A stretch of DNA of 64,000 nucleotides from Lentzea jiangxiensis (GTDB taxonomy: Bacteria; Actinomycetota; Actinomycetes; Mycobacteriales; Pseudonocardiaceae), in assembly GCF_900104175.1 (NCBI RefSeq), contig NZ_FNIX01000002.1, positions 372,001 through 436,000 on the forward strand. The letters run 5' to 3'. Made by a program: the position numbers and the translations under genes. The notes under the pieces are model-generated. The model was not told the DNA's origin and searched no databases. It saw only the letters and a list, made by a program, of their open reading frames with translations. Below, in pieces: positions 35,316 to 64,000 of this stretch (its first letter is position 1; the number at the start of each line of letters is the position of its first letter).

Positions 35316-37142
35316 TCAGCCCGCGTCGCGGTAGGCCTGACCGGCCTGGTTCGGGGTGCCACCGGGGGCGTAGAGGCCGGTGCCCGGCTTGTCGGCGGGC
35401 AGCGCGAACCACGCGTACCGCTCGACGTAGGGGAGGCCTTCCATCATGGCGCTGGAGCCGCGGGCGAACGCCGCGAGCTGCGCCTGGGTCGGGTAGCGCG
35501 GTGAGCCGCCGGAGAAGTCGATGAGCGCGTACTCGGTGAGCCACACCGGCTTGCCGTACCGCTTGTGCACCGCTTCGAGGTAGTTCTTCAGGTGGCCGAC
35601 GGCGGCGTCGCTGAAGTCCGAGCCGTACCAGTGCACCGCGATGAAGTCGACGCGCAGGCCGCGCTGGGCGGCACCGGTCATGAACCGGTCGAGCCAGCCA
35701 CCCGCCTTGTCACCGCTGTGCGCGACGGCGGGGCTGCCGAGCCGCAGCCCGGTCGCCGCCAGCTTGGGCCACAGGTCGAGCGCCTGCTCCGGCGTCATGT
35801 TCGCCTGCTCGGGGAAGTCCGGCTCGTTGAACCCGAGCAGCACCTTGCCGCCTGCCTTCGCGCGGGCGATCGTGGCGTCGTCGGTGGACTTGGCGCCCCA
35901 GATCATCGGCACGAACTCGACGTTCTTCGGCGCGGTGACGCCGTCCGGGTGCGCGGCCCAGTTGTAGTACCAGCCGGCCCGCACGTCGCCGAGCGCCTTG
36001 CCGACGCCGTCGAAGTTCCAGGTGCTGACGCCCTTCTTCACCGACGCCGCGACGGCGGTCGGGGGAGCGGCGGGCACCGGCGGCGGGACGGTGGTGGTGG
36101 TCGTCGTCGTGGTCGCGGGTGCGGACGAGGTGGTCGTCGTCGTGGTGGTCGTGGGCGCGACCGATGTGCTGGTGACGGTGACCTGCGCGACCGGCTCCTC
36201 GCGCGAGGGCAGCACGGCGACCACGATCCCCGCGGCCACCACCACCGCCGCCGCGGCCGCGATGGGCTTGACCAGCGCGCCCTTGAACAGCAGCCCGATC
36301 TTGCCCGTCGTGACCGGGTCCGCGGGAACGGCCGAGATGGAGGTCTGGGTGCCGCCGAGCGCCGCCGGGTCGAACGCCAGCGCGGCGGGCAGCGGCACCA
36401 GCGGCAGCCGGGCGATCAGCCCCTCCACCGCCGCGAGGTCGTACCCGCAGCGCTCACACCGGCGGCAGCCGCGGCTGTGCCGGGCGATCCGCTTGCGCCA
36501 CAACGCACTCGGGTCACCGTCCCAGTCGGCCAGCACCTCGGCCAGCTCGGGACAGCGCGGCGTGCTCTCCAGCGTCCGCACGACGATGCGCGCCGCGTCC
36601 AGCTGCGCCTTGACCCGCTGCACGCGCACGGCCGTGTGCTGCGGCGTGAGCTCGAGCGCCTCGGCGACCTCCGCGCGGGTGAGCCGCCCGGCAGCCTCCA
36701 GCCACCAGAGGCTCAGCAGCTCGCGTTCGTCCGCGCTGAGCCACCGCGTGGCCGCGACCACCTCGCGGCGCTGCCCCGACAGCTGCAGGCGCATGATCGT
36801 GAGGTCGACGAAGTCCGCACCGGGGTCCGCCACGTCCTCCGGCACCGGACCGGTGACCGGCACGCGCTGCTGTTCGCGGTGGCGCAGCCGGATCTGGTTC
36901 ATGGCGATCACGACCAGCCACGACCGGAACCCCGCCGGGTCCCGCAACCCGGTCAACCCGTGCACCGCCCGCAACATCGTCTCCTGGACGACGTCGTCGG
37001 TGTCGGCGTGCCCGCCGAGCGCGTGGCCCACGATGTTGTAGACGAGGGGCAGGTACCCGCTCACCAGGTCGTCGAGCGCGCGCTGGTCACCGTCGCGCGC
37101 GGCCACCACCGTCGCGACGCCGGGTTCCTCGGCCACCGCCAT
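35316..37142 (-). CDS. ECF sigma factor fused to zinc-finger anti-sigma-like segment, TM helix and extracellular GH128-type glycosidase
   Basis: A 608-residue membrane-spanning fusion. Sigma region 2 is at ~20-90 (ADTDDVVQETMLRAVHGL) and region 4 at ~130-192 (LTRAEVAEALELTPQHTAVR). Next is a zinc-binding segment with Cys197 and HSRGCRRCERC (His222, Cys226, Cys229, Cys232), reminiscent of ZAS anti-sigma domains. A transmembrane helix spans ~294-312, a Thr-rich linker ~321-352, and a Glyco_hydro_cc domain ~370-608 with GFNEPDFP (Glu440, acid/base) and WLTEYALIDF (Glu537, nucleophile). The active site would face outside while the sigma part stays in the cytosol. Membrane-bound ECF fusions with carbohydrate-active tails are known in actinobacteria. 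Likely senses or cuts cell-wall glucan. GAGGTGGG precedes ATG 37142. Confidence 0.9.
   Translation of the reverse strand: MAVAEEPGVATVVAARDGDQRALDDLVSGYLPLVYNIVGHALGGHADTDDVVQETMLRAVHGLTGLRDPAGFRSWLVVIAMNQIRLRHREQQRVPVTGPVPEDVADPGADFVDLTIMRLQLSGQRREVVAATRWLSADERELLSLWWLEAAGRLTRAEVAEALELTPQHTAVRVQRVKAQLDAARIVVRTLESTPRCPELAEVLADWDGDPSALWRKRIARHSRGCRRCERCGYDLAAVEGLIARLPLVPLPAALAFDPAALGGTQTSISAVPADPVTTGKIGLLFKGALVKPIAAAAAVVVAAGIVVAVLPSREEPVAQVTVTSTSVAPTTTTTTTTSSAPATTTTTTTTVPPPVPAAPPTAVAASVKKGVSTWNFDGVGKALGDVRAGWYYNWAAHPDGVTAPKNVEFVPMIWGAKSTDDATIARAKAGGKVLLGFNEPDFPEQANMTPEQALDLWPKLAATGLRLGSPAVAHSGDKAGGWLDRFMTGAAQRGLRVDFIAVHWYGSDFSDAAVGHLKNYLEAVHKRYGKPVWLTEYALIDFSGGSPRYPTQAQLAAFARGSSAMMEGLPYVERYAWFALPADKPGTGLYAPGGTPNQAGQAYRDAG
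36085..36180 (-). repeat. ACC/ACG-rich low-complexity tract encoding a Thr linker
   Basis: On the coding (minus) strand two runs of eight threonine codons, separated by Ser/Ala/Pro, form the extracellular linker of the sigma-glycosidase fusion. The tract is slippage-prone and its length may vary among strains. Confidence 0.8.
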
Positions 37143-37544
37143 GCCCACCTCACTTGCCGATCCAGAAGTCCTCTGACCAGGAGATGTCCTCGGGACGCGG
37201 CAATAACGAAAAATTTTCGACGAGTTGGATCCGGTTGGGCACGGGCTCGTCGGACAGGGGAAGTAGAGCACGGTGGGGGTCTCGGGCCGTGTGAGGCCGG
37301 GTGGGACGGGGCTGGGGGCACGGAGGTCTGCGAGGCGGGTTGCCGGCGAGGTCGGGTGAGCGGGAGGTGCCGGGTGAGCTGGGACCGCGAGGTCAGGCGG
37401 ACCAAAGCTGCCGCGCGCCGCCGGTCCGGCTCGGTGAGGCCGCCGGCCGCGGCGCGCTGGGTCAAGTCGGGCAGCGCTGGGCGGGCGGCCCCACCGGGTG
37501 GACCGGCGGACGCCGGAGCGGGCTGGACGCGGCGATCTCCAGTA
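37143..37544. other. Intergenic region upstream of the ECF fusion gene
   Basis: No convincing gene. It holds the likely promoter of the fusion gene and, at 37207-37219, a 13-bp AT-centred palindrome (CGAAAA-A-TTTTCG) that stands out in the GC-rich surroundings and may be an operator or promoter element, for instance for autoregulation by the ECF factor. Confidence 0.5.
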
Positions 37545-37968
37545 GGGCCCCACCAGCCGGTCTCCCGGCCAGAGCTCGGTCCAGGGTGCGCGCGGACCGC
37601 GGCAGACGGAGATCGTCCTGCCCTGCTCCTGGGACTGCAGGCCGTACCCGTTGTCGATCTGCGCCACGGCGGTGCACTGGCGGAAGTCCCGCCCCAGCTG
37701 CGGGCACCCGCACGCCCCAGGCCGAGTCGCCGAACAGCACCGCGCCCGCCTTCGCGAGCAGCGGCGCGAGGGCGGGCTGGTCGAAGTAACCTCAGCGCGG
37801 GTCGTCGCCCAGCATCCGGAAGTACAGCTCGTCCGCCATGAGCCCGTAGCTCCCGGCGAACGGGAACACCAGGGCCGCGTAGAGCACCGCGACCACCGCC
37901 ACCGGGCGTCGCGCGAGCGGTGCGGCCCCACTTCCGCGCGCCACCGCGTCCTGCGCCGTCAGCGTTCT
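37545..37968 (-). pseudogene. Decayed PMT/ArnT-like (GT39-type) membrane glycosyltransferase
   Basis: The first portion reads ARRPVAVVAVLYAALVF, then a second stretch with ADELYFRMLGDDPR, then TGA at 37792-37794 exactly where the family has Trp (W-G-Y-F-D-Q-P), then GYFDQPALAPLLAKAG and FGDSAWGVRVPAA. After that the frame shifts and the far C-terminal motif appears: IDNGYGLQSQEQGRTISVC and RGPRAPWTELWP. About 300 internal residues of the usual ~500 are missing. So there are at least three lesions: a nonsense change, a frameshift and a large internal deletion. Functional product unlikely. Confidence 0.8.
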
Positions 37969-38861
37969 CCCCTCGAGGCCGCGGCCATCCGCGTTCTTCG
38001 GCCACTGGCACGCGCGTTCACGATGCTGTAGATGGTCGACTCACCCCCTTTGCTCCGATCGGCGGCATTCGCCGCCGATGTGGAAGGACATCAGGAACAC
38101 TTATGGCAAAAAGAGGTGTGGGTGATGTGAAGAGAATTCTGTGATTTTCCGTGTGGTGGGAATTGGAGCGCGCGTGGAATTCGCGGTTCTACGTATCTTT
38201 CTCCGGTGTCGCTGTCGATGCGGTTCGACAGCGAGAACGACGCGGACGTCATGCCGCAGGACCGGTGCGCGACACATCGCAAGGCTGTCCGGATTTGGCC
38301 GGATGAGAGGTTTCGTCCGAACTGGCGTCGTCGTGTCGACCGCAACGCGGCAGTGCGGCGCGAAGTGTCTCAATTGGATCGCCACGAGGCTTCGCTGGTC
38401 GCGGGTGTGTCCGGCCAGGTCTGAGCGCCGAGCGCCGGTGCGTCGATGGGATCTATCGGCGCTGAATCGATCTGTCGAGCCGTTATGGTGCGACGACCAG
38501 CGCGGGGTCCCATGATCGGGGTGTCTGGTTTGCGCCATTCCACGTCGGAGGGCGCAGTGTCGTCGGGGTCGGGTTCGAAGGTCCCGGGTCTCGGGCTCGT
38601 GGTGCGGAACCCTATCTGCTACGTGGCCTGAATGTGGGCGAAATGGCGATTCTTCTGAGGTGGCCAAAAGGGGTGATCGCTCGTTCGTGTGCGGCGCGAG
38701 CCATCGGAGACCCTGATCGCAGGGAGTGCGTGTGCGGATGCACGAGGTGACTGGTACTCGCGCGCGTCGATACGTCGGCTCGGAACTTGTTGAATTGCAC
38801 AGCACCTGAAATTCGACTGTTCGGCGGATCCGTCCCGGTCGCGGTGATGGCTAATCTGCGG

Positions 38862-38879
38862 GTGTCACCGATGTGACAC
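38862..38879. repeat. Short inverted repeat followed by a T-rich run
   Basis: GTGTCA, six bases, TGACAC, then GGGG and a T-rich stretch on the plus strand. Could be a weak terminator or a protein-binding site. Confidence 0.4.
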
Positions 38880-38918
38880 GGGGGTTTTCTTTGGGGCGGA
38901 CGCTTCCGGTTGATCGAG

Positions 38919-38943
38919 GATTCACGTGCGTGCCACGTGAATC
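38919..38943. promoter_or_regulatory. 25-bp perfect inverted repeat, candidate operator upstream of the NRPS
   Basis: GATTCACGTG, CGTGC, CACGTGAATC: ten-base perfect arms with a five-base centre, about 420 bp upstream of the NRPS start. The length and symmetry suit a dimeric regulator; each arm holds a CACGTG core. Confidence 0.6.
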
Positions 38944-39004
38944 TGTGAGTCGGCGGATGACGCAGGGGGCATGTTTGTCGAACGAGCGATTCTGTACACC
39001 GCGC

Positions 39005-39025
39005 GAACAGGCTGGTTACCTGTTC
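39005..39025. promoter_or_regulatory. 7-7-7 inverted repeat, candidate operator upstream of the NRPS
   Basis: GAACAGG, seven bases, CCTGTTC, about 335 bp upstream of the NRPS start. Perfect arms; position suggests regulation of the NRPS. No matching regulator gene is adjacent. Confidence 0.45.
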
Positions 39026-39360
39026 CCGCGTTGAGTCAAATCGCCTGGAACTGGAGGTTCCGGGTCTTCCCGGTCATGTGATCGGCGTCGTGCGGTAGCG
39101 AGGTGCAGGGGCCTCGTGCGCCGCCTCAACGGCGACGGTCCCAACAGCCTGCACGCGGCGTTCAGCCGTGCCGTTCGCGCTCACCGTGAGTAGCTGCGGC
39201 GTCGCTGGATCCTGCGCTTTCGCGGCGCTCCTTCACTCGCTGTATCTGCGACTCGAGCGGTCGTTCCCTGGTAGCGGAGCGGTTTCGTACTTCCCGGCAG
39301 CCGCACGCCAACGCATCCGTGAGGTGCCGGGGGGCAACGGTTCGAGAGGGAGCGGTTCAG

Positions 39361-64000
<24,640 letters not shown>

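Larger units (their letters stand above)
37990..39360. other. Gene-free, relatively AT-rich region upstream of the NRPS
   Basis: About 1.37 kb without a frame I can defend: open frames on both strands are Arg/Ser/Thr-rich, lack ribosome sites and match nothing recognisable. By eye the base composition is less GC-rich than in flanking genes. It contains inverted repeats at 38862-38879, 38919-38943 and 39005-39025 and must hold the NRPS promoter. It may be remnant DNA from the event that placed the NRPS here. Confidence 0.6.

Noticed and set aside
37301..37789. A plus-strand frame across the glycosyltransferase remnant
   Set aside because: It runs antisense to recognisable PMT-type motifs and is Gly/Arg-rich low complexity.
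38101..38805. A 234-codon minus-strand frame in the region before the NRPS
   Set aside because: Arg/Thr/His/Ser-rich, no ribosome site, no family resemblance and no typical codon bias; treated as non-coding.

Overview
The window is high-GC actinomycete DNA. Supporting signs are the strong G/C third-codon bias, frequent GTG and TTG starts, many ATGA/GTGA gene overlaps, the SARP and WYL regulators and the SpoIIE partner-switching proteins. The gene set fits the Pseudonocardiales (Lentzea or Saccharothrix-like genera), but I cannot prove the genus from the sequence. I see no rRNA, tRNA, CRISPR array or intact insertion sequence.

The left two thirds (1-37 kb) is an ordinary accessory-chromosome mosaic. 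It opens with a stress-signalling block: the end of a SpoIIE-type phosphatase, an anti-sigma-like kinase, and a large PAS-GAF-PAS-PP2C-HATPase-STAS protein. Next come a glycosyltransferase, a cation/proton antiporter, a flavin-dependent oxidoreductase and a PLP dehydratase. A scar at 8.45-8.78 kb joins the 3' remnants of a TetR gene and a transporter gene. A PAS/GAF sensor, a WYL regulator divergent from a VOC protein, and a rifamycin phosphotransferase (rph) follow; rph has a 25-bp perfect inverted repeat upstream that resembles the rifamycin-associated element. Further genes are an EamA exporter with a CGNR regulator, a katE catalase with an ankyrin partner, a secreted cysteine-peptidase-like protein converging on an SARP/STAND/TPR regulator, a GHL15 glycosidase, a VanY-like lipoprotein, an nmrA-tetR operon with a likely operator, a split YeiH-type transporter, and a complete molybdate system (HTH-TOBE regulator, modABC). 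A GAF-PP2C phosphatase completes this part.

From 37.1 down to 32.8 kb on the minus strand lies an apparent four-gene unit. It is led by an unusual fusion: an ECF sigma factor, a zinc-finger anti-sigma-like segment, a transmembrane helix, a Thr-rich linker and an extracellular GH128-type glycosidase. It is followed by a DUF1996 protein, a DUF305-like lipoprotein lacking the family's His-His motif, and a lipoate-ligase-family protein. Upstream is a decayed membrane glycosyltransferase pseudogene, then about 1.4 kb of more AT-rich, gene-free DNA carrying several inverted repeats.

From 39.36 kb to the right edge a single reading frame encodes a giant NRPS (more than 8,200 codons, still open at the edge). 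Its layout is starter C, A-T-E, then [C-A-T-E] repeated with a period of about 4.4 kb; six modules are visible. By eye, all six A domains carry the same specificity code (D-V-G-E-V-S-V-I-D-K), of the type that recognises basic amino acids such as ornithine or 2,4-diaminobutyrate. Every complete module has an intact epimerase motif. The five internal C domains all carry Tyr-Gln in place of the His-His of HHxxxDG. The starter C domain resembles the EntF/aryl-accepting type. Together this predicts an N-capped homo-oligomer of a D-configured basic amino acid made by a non-canonical condensation clade. This is the best candidate here for an undescribed system.
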